Assembly (NCBI RefSeq): GCF_036227405.1
Contig: NZ_CP109473.1
Coordinates: forward strand, 5,890,001-5,954,000
Source: Streptomyces sp. NBC_01460
GTDB taxonomy: Bacteria > Actinomycetota > Actinomycetes > Streptomycetales > Streptomycetaceae
Direction: 5' to 3'
Length of the DNA: 64,000 bases
Shown: positions 39,754 to 47,502 of the stretch, piece after piece
How the letters are laid out: each line of letters starts with the position of its first letter
Position numbering within the stretch: the first letter of the stretch is position 1
Position numbers and translations under genes: made by a program
Notes under the pieces: generated by a model
What the model saw: only the letters and a program-made list of their open reading frames with translations
Databases searched by the model: none
What the model was told of the DNA's origin: nothing

Positions 39754-40200
39754 GTGAATGAACCAACGCAACTCGCCTCCTTTCGTGAGGCGTTCTACCG
39801 CCGTGAGCGCAGGTCCGTCCCCCTCGCGCGCCAGTTCGTCCGGGAGGCGCTGCTCGACTGGGCGTGCGAGGTGGACCTCGAGGAGGTGCTGCTCTGCGTG
39901 AGCGAGCTCGCCACCAACGCCCTGGTCCACGGCGTACCGCCCGGCCGGGGATTCCGGGTGCGGCTCACCTGGGGTGACCTGCTCCGGATCGAGGTCGACG
40001 ACAGCGGCGGCGGCGAGGTCCGTGAGGAGCGGGGCTCGGCCCCGTACGCGGAGTACGGGCGCGGGCTGCTGCTGGTCGGGGCACTCGCCGACGCCTGGGG
40101 GGTGGGCGAGCGGGACCCCGGGAAGACGGTCTGGTGCGAATTTGCCGGTTCGGCAAGCGAGCTTGTCGAATCGGCGCCCCGCGCGCACCATCTCCCGTAA
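39754..40200 (+). CDS. ATP-binding anti-sigma-factor-like protein (HATPase_c, RsbW-type)
   Basis: A 148-residue GHKL ATPase domain: VPLARQFVREALLDWACEVD, then the N-box LCVSELATNALVHG, the G1 box VDDSGGGE, and GRGLLLVGALADAWGV. These small proteins resemble RsbW/SpoIIAB serine kinases that bind sigma factors, and in Streptomyces they commonly sit next to XRE/DUF397 pairs. It is divergent from the XRE gene, with starts 111 bp apart. GTG 39754 was preferred over ATG 39730/39733; the evidence is modest. Confidence 0.85.
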   Translation: MNEPTQLASFREAFYRRERRSVPLARQFVREALLDWACEVDLEEVLLCVSELATNALVHGVPPGRGFRVRLTWGDLLRIEVDDSGGGEVREERGSAPYAEYGRGLLLVGALADAWGVGERDPGKTVWCEFAGSASELVESAPRAHHLP

Positions 40201-40215
40201 CAGGAGGTGATCCGC

Positions 40216-41256
40216 ATGAGCGAGACGAACCAGCGGTACGACGTAGTGGTGATCGGCGGCGGGGCCGCCGGGCTGAGCGGGGCGCTCGCCCTCTCCCGGG
40301 CCCGGCGTTCGGTGCTCGTGATCGACGCGGGCAGCCCGCGCAACGCACCCGCGTCCCACGCGCACAACTACTTGGGCAGGGAGGGTGTCCCGCCCCTGGA
40401 ACTGCTGGCCATCGGCCGGGCCGAGGCGGCGGACTACGGAGCCGAGATCGTCCGGGGCGAGGTCGTCTCGGCAGAGAGGCTGTCCGACGGCTTCCGTGTC
40501 GTACGGGAGGACGGGAGCGCCGTCGAGGCGCGCCGTCTGCTGGTGACCACGGGAATCGTGGACGAGCTGCCGGCCGTCGAGGGCCTCGCGGAGCGCTGGG
40601 GCCGCGACGTGCTGCACTGCCCGTACTGCCACGGCTGGGAGGTGCGGGACGCGCCGGTCGGGATTCTGGCGCTCAGCCCCATGGCCGTGCACCAGGCCCT
40701 GCTCTGGCGGCAGTGGACCGACGACGTGGTGCTGTTCCGGCACGGACAGGCCGACTTCGGTGACGACGAGTACGAGCAGCTCGCCGCCCGGGGCATCTCC
40801 GTCGTGGACGGCGAGGTGACCGCGCTGGAGGTGACCGGCGACCGGCTCACCGGTGTGCGGCTCGCCGGGGGCACGGTGATCCCGCGCGAGGCGCTCGTCG
40901 TCCAGCCGCGCTTCACCGCCCGGTCGGCGGTCCTGGAGGGGCTCGGCCTGGTGCCCACCGAGATGACGATGGGTGACCACGTCGTCGGCACGTACATCGC
41001 GGCCGACCCTGCCGGGGCGACCGACGTGCCCGGCGTATGGGTGGCCGGTAACGTCGCCAACCTCATGGAGCAGGTCGTCGGAGCGGCGGCGGCCGGGCTG
41101 AAGGCGGCCTCGATGATCAACATGGACCTCGTCACCGACGACACCCGCCGCGCGGTCGACGCCCGCCGCGCACCCTTCTCGGCCGAGGCCGAGCGCCGGG
41201 TCACCGAGCGCGTGCTCGGCGACCGCCGTCATGGACTTCAGGAGACGACACGATGA
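40216..41256 (+). CDS. NAD(P)/FAD-dependent oxidoreductase, thioredoxin reductase-like
   Basis: A 346-residue flavoprotein. The FAD-binding motif VVIGGGAAGLSGALALSRA is at about 10-28. A redox-type motif HCPYCHGWE (about 134-142) sits where thioredoxin reductases carry CxxC. A C-terminal GVWVAGNVANLMEQVVGAAA segment matches the usual GDxx...A flavin-binding end. The CPYCHG variant is typical of actinobacterial thioredoxin reductase-like proteins with no fixed partner. AGGAGG 8 bases before ATG 40216 fixes the start. It overlaps the methyltransferase gene by ATGA, so both work as one unit, perhaps in redox or metalloid detoxification. Confidence 0.9.
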   Translation: MSETNQRYDVVVIGGGAAGLSGALALSRARRSVLVIDAGSPRNAPASHAHNYLGREGVPPLELLAIGRAEAADYGAEIVRGEVVSAERLSDGFRVVREDGSAVEARRLLVTTGIVDELPAVEGLAERWGRDVLHCPYCHGWEVRDAPVGILALSPMAVHQALLWRQWTDDVVLFRHGQADFGDDEYEQLAARGISVVDGEVTALEVTGDRLTGVRLAGGTVIPREALVVQPRFTARSAVLEGLGLVPTEMTMGDHVVGTYIAADPAGATDVPGVWVAGNVANLMEQVVGAAAAGLKAASMINMDLVTDDTRRAVDARRAPFSAEAERRVTERVLGDRRHGLQETTR

Positions 41257-41888
41257 CCACCGACAGCACCCGCACCGACGCCGAGATGTGGGACGACCGG
41301 TACCGCGAGAGCGACCGGATCTGGAGCGGCGACCCCAATGCCGCCCTCGTCCGGGAAGTGGACGGGCTGAAGCCGGGCCGCGCCCTCGACCTGGGCTGCG
41401 GCGAGGGCGCCGACGCGGTCTGGCTGGCCCGGCAGGGCTGGACGGTCACCGCCACCGACATCTCCCGGGTCGCCCTGGACCGGGCGGCCGGTCACGCGGC
41501 GGACGCCGGCCTCGCGGACCGGATCGACTGGCAGTGGCACGACCTCGGCGCGTCGTTCCCCGAGGGGGAGTTCGACCTGGTCTCCGCCCAGTTCCTGCAC
41601 TCGATGGGCGACCTGCCCCGTGAGGAGATCCTGCGACGGGCGGCGTCGGCGGTCGCGCCGGGCGGGGTGCTGCTGATCGTCGGACACGCGGGCTTCCCCT
41701 CCTGGGAGCACGACCACCCGGACATCGAACTTCCGACGACGGACGAGGTCCTCGCGTCCCTCGAACTCCCGGAGGGGGAGTGGGAGGTGCTGCTCAGTGC
41801 CGAGCACGAGCGGGTCCAGAACGACCCCGACGGCAACCCCACCACCCGGACCGACAACGCGCTGAAGGTCCGCCGCACCGCCGGATGA
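41253..41888 (+). CDS. Class I SAM-dependent methyltransferase
   Basis: A 211-residue protein with the SAM-binding signature ALDLGCGEGADAVWLARQGW (about 44-63), motif II VTATDIS, and FDLVSAQFLHSM. The start MWDDRYRESDRIWSGDPNAA resembles thiopurine/tellurite-type methyltransferases (TehB-like). It is translationally coupled to the upstream flavin oxidoreductase. A role in detoxifying an electrophile or chalcogen is a guess from family and pairing. Confidence 0.88.
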   Translation: MTTDSTRTDAEMWDDRYRESDRIWSGDPNAALVREVDGLKPGRALDLGCGEGADAVWLARQGWTVTATDISRVALDRAAGHAADAGLADRIDWQWHDLGASFPEGEFDLVSAQFLHSMGDLPREEILRRAASAVAPGGVLLIVGHAGFPSWEHDHPDIELPTTDEVLASLELPEGEWEVLLSAEHERVQNDPDGNPTTRTDNALKVRRTAG

Positions 41889-41890
41889 CG

Positions 41891-41940
41891 ACGAGCGCCC
41901 GCCGCCCTCCCCCGAAGGGGAGAGCCGGCGGGCGCGCTCG
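41891..41940. terminator. Bidirectional terminator between methyltransferase and yceI genes
   Basis: A long interrupted inverted repeat: outer arms GAGCG-CCCGCCG pair with CGGCGGGCGCGCTC (one bulge), and an inner CTCCCC-cgaa-GGGGAG stem sits in the middle. It lies between two convergent stop codons. Confidence 0.75.
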
Positions 41941-41951
41941 GTCCGGACGCG

Positions 41952-42566
41952 TCAGGCCTGCGGGGCGGCCTTGATGGCGGAGATATCGAAGCTCAGCTTG
42001 ACCTTGTCGCCGACCAGCACGCCGCCGGTCTCCAGCGCGGCGTTGTAGGTCAGGCCCCAGTCGGAGCGCAGGATCTCGGCGCTGCCCTCGAAGCCCACGC
42101 GCTGGTTGCCGTAGGGGTCGGTGGCGGAGCCGTTGAACTCCAGGTCGATGGAGAGCGGACGGGTGACGTCCTTGATGGTGAGGTCACCGGTGACGCGGTA
42201 CGTGTCGCCGCCGAGCTGCTCGGCCTGCGTGGACCGGAAGGTCATGAGGGGGAAGGTCTCGGCGTCGAAGAAGTCCCCGCTGACCAGGTGGCCGTCGCGG
42301 TCGGTGATGCCGGTGTCGACGCTGGAGATCTTGACGTCGATGGACGCGGTGGAGGCGGCCGGGTTCGCGCCGTCCAGCACCAGGGTGCCCTCGTGGTCAC
42401 CGAAGGAGCCGCGCACGTTGGTGACCATGGCGTGACGCACGGTGAAACCGATGCTGCTGTGCGCCGGGTCGATCGTGTAGGTGCCGGTCAGGGCCGCCAG
42501 CGCCGGGTCCACGGCGAGGGTGGCGGTGGTGGACGGGGCGGTGTTCTTGCGGTTGAACAGAGCCAT
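41952..42566 (-). CDS. YceI-family lipid-binding-like protein
   Basis: A 204-residue YceI domain: LTGTYTIDPAHSSIGFTVRH at about 29-48, VRGSFGDHEGTLVLD, then SGDFFDAETFPLMTFRST and LTIKDVTRPLSIDLEFNG. The lipocalin-like fold binds isoprenoid or fatty-acyl chains. No signal peptide is seen; the first 28 residues are a short Thr/Ala-rich stretch, so it is probably cytoplasmic. In actinobacteria it is often regulated by MarR-type factors. The promoter side carries several TTCAA motifs (42632-42674). GGAGGAGCC precedes ATG 42566. Confidence 0.93.
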   Translation of the reverse strand: MALFNRKNTAPSTTATLAVDPALAALTGTYTIDPAHSSIGFTVRHAMVTNVRGSFGDHEGTLVLDGANPAASTASIDVKISSVDTGITDRDGHLVSGDFFDAETFPLMTFRSTQAEQLGGDTYRVTGDLTIKDVTRPLSIDLEFNGSATDPYGNQRVGFEGSAEILRSDWGLTYNAALETGGVLVGDKVKLSFDISAIKAAPQA

Positions 42567-42806
42567 GGCTCCTCCTCGGGACGTGGTCCGACGCGTTCTG
42601 TACGACAGCTCGTCGAACGTTTGGTTTAACCTTCAACGAGTTTGACTGTAGACCTCTTTTGTTCAAAGTTCAACATCAAGGGTCCAGGCCGGTCCGAAAG
42701 TCGCGGAAAGGGCTGGGCGCACCCGCGCCACCCCCTGGCGGACGCGCGTAGATGTGGGGCACTATCTCCCTGCCCCCAAATTGTCATGAGCAGGAGGACT
42801 TCCCCC

Positions 42807-43331
42807 ATGCTGACCCGTCCCAGACTCCGCTCGGCCCTCACCGCTCTCGTTCTCGTCCTCGGCGCCCTCTTCGCGCCCGGCGTCGGCGTACTCGGCGGCG
42901 GTGCCACCGAGGCGCACGCCGTCACCAAGCTGACCCACTCGCAGGCGACCTCCCGCTTCTCCTCGTCGGGGATCACCTGGTCGTCCTCGGGTGGCTGTTC
43001 CAACCGGAACGTCTCCACCTGCACGTCCTTCGACCAGCTGAACCTGACCAGCGCGCAGGGCGCCCAGACGCTGAAGAGCGCGACGGGCTGCGCGCTCAAC
43101 ATCACCGGCGGCACCGAGACCGGGCACGCCAGTGGCACGTACTCGCACTGGAACGGTTACAAGCTCGACTTCGGAAAGACCACCTGCCTCACGAACTACG
43201 TGAAGGGCGTGTTCAGCTACATCGGCCTGCGGGGCGACGGCGCCCCCCAGTACAAGTCGGGCTCGGGCAACGTCTACGCCGACGAGGGCAACCACTGGGA
43301 CGTGACGTACTACAACTGCGGCGGCTGCTGA
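42807..43331 (+). CDS. Secreted protein, M15-like D,D-peptidase family
   Basis: A 174-residue protein with a signal peptide (about 1-36, ending EAHA) and four to six cysteines that probably form disulfides. The core reads THSQATSRFSSSGITWSSSG, then GHASGTYSHWNGYKLDF and, near the end, DEGNHWDVTYYNCGGC. The SH...D and ExxHW residues are spaced like the zinc ligands and catalytic Glu region of M15-type D-Ala-D-Ala peptidases. I infer an exported cell-wall peptidase; confidence in the family is moderate. ATG 42807 has AGGAGG 9 bases upstream; ATG 42786 is the alternative. Confidence 0.7.
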   Translation: MLTRPRLRSALTALVLVLGALFAPGVGVLGGGATEAHAVTKLTHSQATSRFSSSGITWSSSGGCSNRNVSTCTSFDQLNLTSAQGAQTLKSATGCALNITGGTETGHASGTYSHWNGYKLDFGKTTCLTNYVKGVFSYIGLRGDGAPQYKSGSGNVYADEGNHWDVTYYNCGGC

Positions 43332-43354
43332 CGCGCACACTCCCCGCGCGTGAA

Positions 43355-43384
43355 GGTGCCCCCGCCCGGGCGGGCGGGGGCACC
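43355..43384. terminator. Terminator after the M15-like gene
   Basis: Perfect 13-bp GC stem (GGTGCCCCCGCCC and complement) with a 4-base loop, 23 bp after the stop codon. Confidence 0.8.
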
Positions 43385-43461
43385 CTCACATGCGTGACCG
43401 GAACGGGCGGACCGAGCGGGAGACCTCGGACGCAGGTCGGCCCGAGCCCGTGGCAGGGCCC

Positions 43462-44073
43462 TCAGTCGAACCAGACGACCAGGCGCACGCAGGTGTCGCC
43501 GTGCCGTTCGGCCAGCACCCGCATGGCGGTCAGAACGGGCGCCCACGTCGCGGCGTGCACGGTCTGGCGGCGTGTCAGCGGCTCGATCCTCAGGAGGACG
43601 TCGCCGTCCTCCCACTCCGTCCCCGCCGGCCACCCACGGCCGTCCGGGGGCGGAGCCTGCCCGGAGAGCTCCGCGAGGCGGTCCACGGGGAAGGCCCGCT
43701 CCTCGAAGACCCACGCGTCGCCGGGGGCACTCCGCCGGTAGCGGTGGAGGTACGTGTCCGGCTCGGGCGTCGCCTCCTCCCAGTCGGCCGCTGCCAGCTC
43801 GGCCCAGGTGATCCAGGTCGTGCCGTGGCCGAGGTGCGCCTGGGACACCGTCTCCGAGACGTCCTCGGGCAGGCCTCTCGCCAAGGCCAGCGGTTCGAGG
43901 CCTCCAGGGTGGTTCCGGACCCCGAACAGGCTGCCGAACGCGGCGTAGTCCCGGTAGTCGTAGAGGTGGTCCAGCTCGATGGCGGGCTGCCAGAAGGGCG
44001 CGGGGTCGCCGTCGGCGGAGTACCCGTGGCGGCACTCGATGAATCCGTAGATGTCCGTACCCATGGCCGACAT
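43462..44073 (-). CDS. Conserved hypothetical protein starting MGTDIYGF
   Basis: A 203-residue cytoplasmic-looking protein, Trp/Glu/Asp-rich. The segment MGTDIYGFIECRHG at the start is shared by a group of uncharacterised proteins that begin MGTDIHG. No catalytic or membrane motif is seen. ATG 44064 gives that usual start, while ATG 44073 adds three residues. It stands alone between two minus-strand neighbours and has its own strong stem-loop upstream (belonging to the M20 gene). Function unknown. Confidence 0.7.
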   Translation of the reverse strand: MSAMGTDIYGFIECRHGYSADGDPAPFWQPAIELDHLYDYRDYAAFGSLFGVRNHPGGLEPLALARGLPEDVSETVSQAHLGHGTTWITWAELAAADWEEATPEPDTYLHRYRRSAPGDAWVFEERAFPVDRLAELSGQAPPPDGRGWPAGTEWEDGDVLLRIEPLTRRQTVHAATWAPVLTAMRVLAERHGDTCVRLVVWFD

Positions 44074-44114
44074 GGTGCGCCGGCCGCCGGGCGGACGGCG
44101 ACCGGATTACCCGG

Positions 44115-44153
44115 GGGCTTCCGTCGACGCACGCCGTGCGTCGACGGAAGCCC
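44115..44153. terminator. Terminator of the M20 peptidase gene
   Basis: Perfect 18-bp stem with a 3-base loop located 13 bp beyond the minus-strand stop at 44166. One of the strongest hairpins in the window. Confidence 0.85.
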
Positions 44154-44165
44154 ACGGAGCCACGC

Positions 44166-45911
44166 TCAGACCTGCGGCTCCAGCGCCGGTCCGAGCGAGG
44201 CGAACTTCTCCTTGCTGACGACCCGGCGGGGCGGCCAGGTGATGTTCTCCGGCGGCCAGCTCTGCCCCGTCCTCTTGAGGAACCAGGCCGGCGGCTCGTA
44301 CATGGGCGGCTCGTAGCCCTCCGGCAGCGCGGTCTTCCAGGTCAGGCCCTTGGTCCGCTTCTCGAACTCCTCCTTCACCCCGCGCAGCAGCTCCGGCTTC
44401 ACCAGGAGGTCGACGGCCGTCGCCGCGAGATAGGCGGCGGCGGCCGGGATCGCCGCGTGGGCGGGCGCCGAGCCCGCGCAGGACGCGGTCGACCAGGTGT
44501 GCATCTTCGACCCGATGGGGGCGACGGCCGCACCCATGGAGACCGTCGGAACCTGCCAGCTGATATCGGCCACGTCGGTGGAACCGCCGCCCAGGAAGGC
44601 CGGGTTGGGCGGCGCCAGCTCACCGACCTTGTCGTGCAGGCCGCTCTCCGGCAGTCCCAGCGAGCTCTGGAGCTCCTTGGCCAGACGCTGGGCGTCCGCG
44701 GAGAAGACCGGGGGCCCGATCTGCCGCATGTTGTCGTACATCAGCTCGGCGAAGGCCTTCGAGGGGAGCTGGTTCCAGCACGCCGAGGTGATCCGGTGGC
44801 GCACCGATGTGCGGCTGGCGGTCGCCGCCGCCTCCGAGACGGCGATGACCTTGTCCAGGAGCGAGGTGACCCGTCCCACGCTGCCCTCGCGGACGTAGTA
44901 GGAGATCTCCGCGATCTCGGGTGTCACATTGGGGATGTCGCCCCCGTTGTTGATCACCCAGTGCAGCCGAGCCGAGGGCGCCATGCTCTCCTCGCGGAGG
45001 AACTCCGACATGGTCGCCATCATCACGGCGGCGTCCAGCGCGCTCTTGTTGCCGAGCGGGGTACCGCCGTGGCCGGCGACACCGAGGAACGTGAAGGTGA
45101 CGGCCGTCATCGCGTTGGAGGTGCCCCAGCCGGTGGCGTTCCCGGTGGAGGGGTGCCAGTCGAGGAAGGCGTCGAGCCCGTCGTAGACGCCCTTGCTCAC
45201 GGCGTACGTCTTGCCGATCAGCTGCTCCTCGGCGGTGGAGCCGAAGAACTTCACCGTCACGTCGAGCTTGTGGCGCCGGGACGCCTCCGCGACCGCTGCC
45301 GCTGCGGCGGCCGCCGCGGTCCCCAGGGCGCAGTGCCCGCAGCCGTGACCCGGCCCGTAGCCCGGCGCGAACGGGTCGTGGACGTACTCCTTCGGGTCGT
45401 GCTCGCCCACGCCCTTGTTCTGGGACAGGCCGGGCAGGGCGTCGTACTCACCGCTGAAACCGATCACCGGGCCGCCCTTGCCCCGGGTGTACGTGGCGGT
45501 GAAGGCGGTCGGGAAACCGGCCGTGCCGAACTCCACGTCGAAGCCCGCCCTGCGCAGGAAGTCGGCTTCGGCGAGGGAGGAGTTCCACTCCCGCAGGCTC
45601 AGCTCCGCGTGCTCCCAGATCTCGTCGTTCAGCGCGTTGATCCGGGACGTGTTCCGTTCGATCCAGCCGAGCGCGGTGCGCTTGGCCGCCGAGTCCTGGG
45701 CGAGCCCCTCGGGCGGGGTGTAGGCGGCGGAGTCCACCGCGGCACCGGCGGCCTCGTCCGACGCCGCGGCCATGGCCGGATCCGCTGTCGCGCCCATCGC
45801 CGTGGTGGCGATCCCGGCGGCCCCGAGCATCTGCATGATCCGGCGGCGGCTCAGCCCGTCGCCCGTGTGTACCGCGTGGTCGTGGTCGCTGGGGTCGTGC
45901 AAGTCGCACAC
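44166..45911 (-). CDS. M20-family amidohydrolase (AbgB-like), probably Tat-exported
   Basis: A 581-residue peptidase. A twin-arginine-type leader, LSRRRIMQMLGAAGIATTAM (about 21-40), ends PAMA. The M20 catalytic core shows GFSGEYDALPGLS, GYGPGHGCGHCALG (metal ligand region) and HGGTPLGNKSALDA. The length and layout match p-aminobenzoyl-glutamate hydrolase subunit B-like proteins. I chose GTG 45911, which has GGAGG 6 bases upstream; the frame runs open to TTG 45983. It probably hydrolyses an N-acyl amino acid or amidated compound outside the membrane. The real substrate is unknown. Confidence 0.88.
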   Translation of the reverse strand: MCDLHDPSDHDHAVHTGDGLSRRRIMQMLGAAGIATTAMGATADPAMAAASDEAAGAAVDSAAYTPPEGLAQDSAAKRTALGWIERNTSRINALNDEIWEHAELSLREWNSSLAEADFLRRAGFDVEFGTAGFPTAFTATYTRGKGGPVIGFSGEYDALPGLSQNKGVGEHDPKEYVHDPFAPGYGPGHGCGHCALGTAAAAAAAAVAEASRRHKLDVTVKFFGSTAEEQLIGKTYAVSKGVYDGLDAFLDWHPSTGNATGWGTSNAMTAVTFTFLGVAGHGGTPLGNKSALDAAVMMATMSEFLREESMAPSARLHWVINNGGDIPNVTPEIAEISYYVREGSVGRVTSLLDKVIAVSEAAATASRTSVRHRITSACWNQLPSKAFAELMYDNMRQIGPPVFSADAQRLAKELQSSLGLPESGLHDKVGELAPPNPAFLGGGSTDVADISWQVPTVSMGAAVAPIGSKMHTWSTASCAGSAPAHAAIPAAAAYLAATAVDLLVKPELLRGVKEEFEKRTKGLTWKTALPEGYEPPMYEPPAWFLKRTGQSWPPENITWPPRRVVSKEKFASLGPALEPQV

Positions 45912-46070
45912 GGGCGCCTCCGGTCCGATGGCATGTACAAGTACAGTGCCCGGCACTCTCCATTCCGGTTGTTGCGAAGTCAATAGGTACGCGTAACCGC
46001 GGAGTTACGCGCTCCGCTTCCCGCGGCGCCACCGGCTCAGGGGCGCCCGGCGCCTGAGCCGGCACACGCC

Positions 46071-47390
46071 TCAGGGGCTGAGCGCGGGGAGGACGCCGCC
46101 GAGGACCCCCGCCCGGTCGACGGCGATCCGCCCCTCCTTCACCACCGCCAGGATGTGCGCGGGTTCGCCGAGCGCCGCGATGTCGGTCAGGGGATCGATG
46201 TCCGTGACCACCAGGTCGGCCACCTTGCCCGCCTCCACGGTGCCGGTCGTCCCGTCGACGCCGCACAGCCGGGCGGCGTCGCGCGTCGCGGCCACGAGGG
46301 CCGCCATCGGGGTCAGCCCGGCGATGTCCACGAGCAGCCCCAGTTCCTGGAGATTCCTCCCGTGGCCGACGGCCAGGCCGCTGTCGGTGCCCATGGCGAT
46401 CCTGACCCCCGCCGCGGCCGAGCGGGCCACCGACTCCTGGGCGATCCGGTGCCAGCGGACCCCCTTCTCGTACGCCGCCGGGGAGGTGTGCGCGGGATCC
46501 AGGTCCTGGGTCGTCTCCAGCAGCGTGGGCACCAGGTACTGGCCCCGGTCGACCATCTCGGCCCGCAGTCCGTCGTCCAGGGCGTAGCCGTGCTCGATGC
46601 TGCTGACGCCCGCCCGGACGGCGGCCTCGATGCCCGGCCGCCCGATCGCGTGGGCGGCGACCGGCAGACCTCCGTACGCCCGGGCCTCCTCGACCGCGGC
46701 CCGGATCATCTCGGGCCGCAGCCCCAGCCACTCGGGTCGGTCGTGGGGGGAGGTGACGCCTCCGCTCGTGGCGAGCTTGACGCAGTCGGCGCCCGCCGCG
46801 ACCAGCTCGCGCACCCGGGCGCGCATCTCGTCCACGGAGTCGACCAGGCTGCGCGGGCTCTCGGGGAAGGTGACGGCGAGGGCGAGCCCGTCGATGCCCC
46901 CGGCGAGGGTGAAGTCGGCGTGACCGGCGCGCTGGCTGAGCATGGTGACCGAGACCAGCAGGCGGGGCCCGGGGATCCTCCGCTCGGCCACGGCCTGCCG
47001 GAAGCCCGCGTCGAGGCCCATCAGATCGCGGGCGGTGGTCACCCCGTTCTCCAGGGTGACGCGGAGCCGGTCCAGCACCTTCAGGGTCCGGTAGCTGGGC
47101 AGCTCGGAGAGGCCCTGCAGGGGGTTGCCGGCCGGCCCGGGCAGGGCGAAGTGCACATGGGTGTCGATGAAGCCCGGGCACACGGTCCGGCCGCCGAGGC
47201 CGAGCCGCCGCACGGGTCCGAGGTCCGGGGGCAGACGCGTCTCGGGACCGGCCCACCGGATCACCTCGCCCTCGATCAGCAGAGCGGCGTCCGGCACGGG
47301 GGCGCCGCCGGTGCCGTCGATCAGGCGAAGGCCGTGGAGGAGGACCCGGGCACCGGACTCGCCGGCGGGCGGTTCGTCGAGGGAGGGCAT
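46071..47390 (-). CDS. Metal-dependent amidohydrolase (imidazolonepropionase-like)
   Basis: A 439-residue cyclic amidohydrolase. The first metal-binding motif is PGFIDTHVHFALPG (about 73-86). Further ligands are in AHAIGRPGIE and SSIEHGYALDD, and the final catalytic Asp in AMGTDSGLAVG. Such Xaa-Pro/imidazolonepropionase-like enzymes cleave cyclic amides or dipeptides. No signal peptide is seen. It is a single gene flanked by two other hydrolase genes on the same strand. Confidence 0.9.
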   Translation of the reverse strand: MPSLDEPPAGESGARVLLHGLRLIDGTGGAPVPDAALLIEGEVIRWAGPETRLPPDLGPVRRLGLGGRTVCPGFIDTHVHFALPGPAGNPLQGLSELPSYRTLKVLDRLRVTLENGVTTARDLMGLDAGFRQAVAERRIPGPRLLVSVTMLSQRAGHADFTLAGGIDGLALAVTFPESPRSLVDSVDEMRARVRELVAAGADCVKLATSGGVTSPHDRPEWLGLRPEMIRAAVEEARAYGGLPVAAHAIGRPGIEAAVRAGVSSIEHGYALDDGLRAEMVDRGQYLVPTLLETTQDLDPAHTSPAAYEKGVRWHRIAQESVARSAAAGVRIAMGTDSGLAVGHGRNLQELGLLVDIAGLTPMAALVAATRDAARLCGVDGTTGTVEAGKVADLVVTDIDPLTDIAALGEPAHILAVVKEGRIAVDRAGVLGGVLPALSP

Positions 47391-47452
47391 CCGACAACGA
47401 TCCGCCGCGCGGGGCGGCGGCGCAGGCCGGACTGGGCCGCACGGGTACCGGA

Positions 47453-47496
47453 CGCGCCGCAGGGCCGCCCGGGGGGAGGGGCGGCCCTGCGGCGCG
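47453..47496. terminator. Terminator of the GH64 gene
   Basis: An 18-bp perfect GC stem with an 8-base loop just beyond the minus-strand stop at 47503. Confidence 0.8.
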
Positions 47497-47502
47497 GGAG
47501 CG

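Noticed and set aside
39643..41232. N-terminal extension of the XRE regulator to 41232
   Set aside because: The frame runs antisense through the HATPase and oxidoreductase genes. The HTH domain and a good start lie at 39642.
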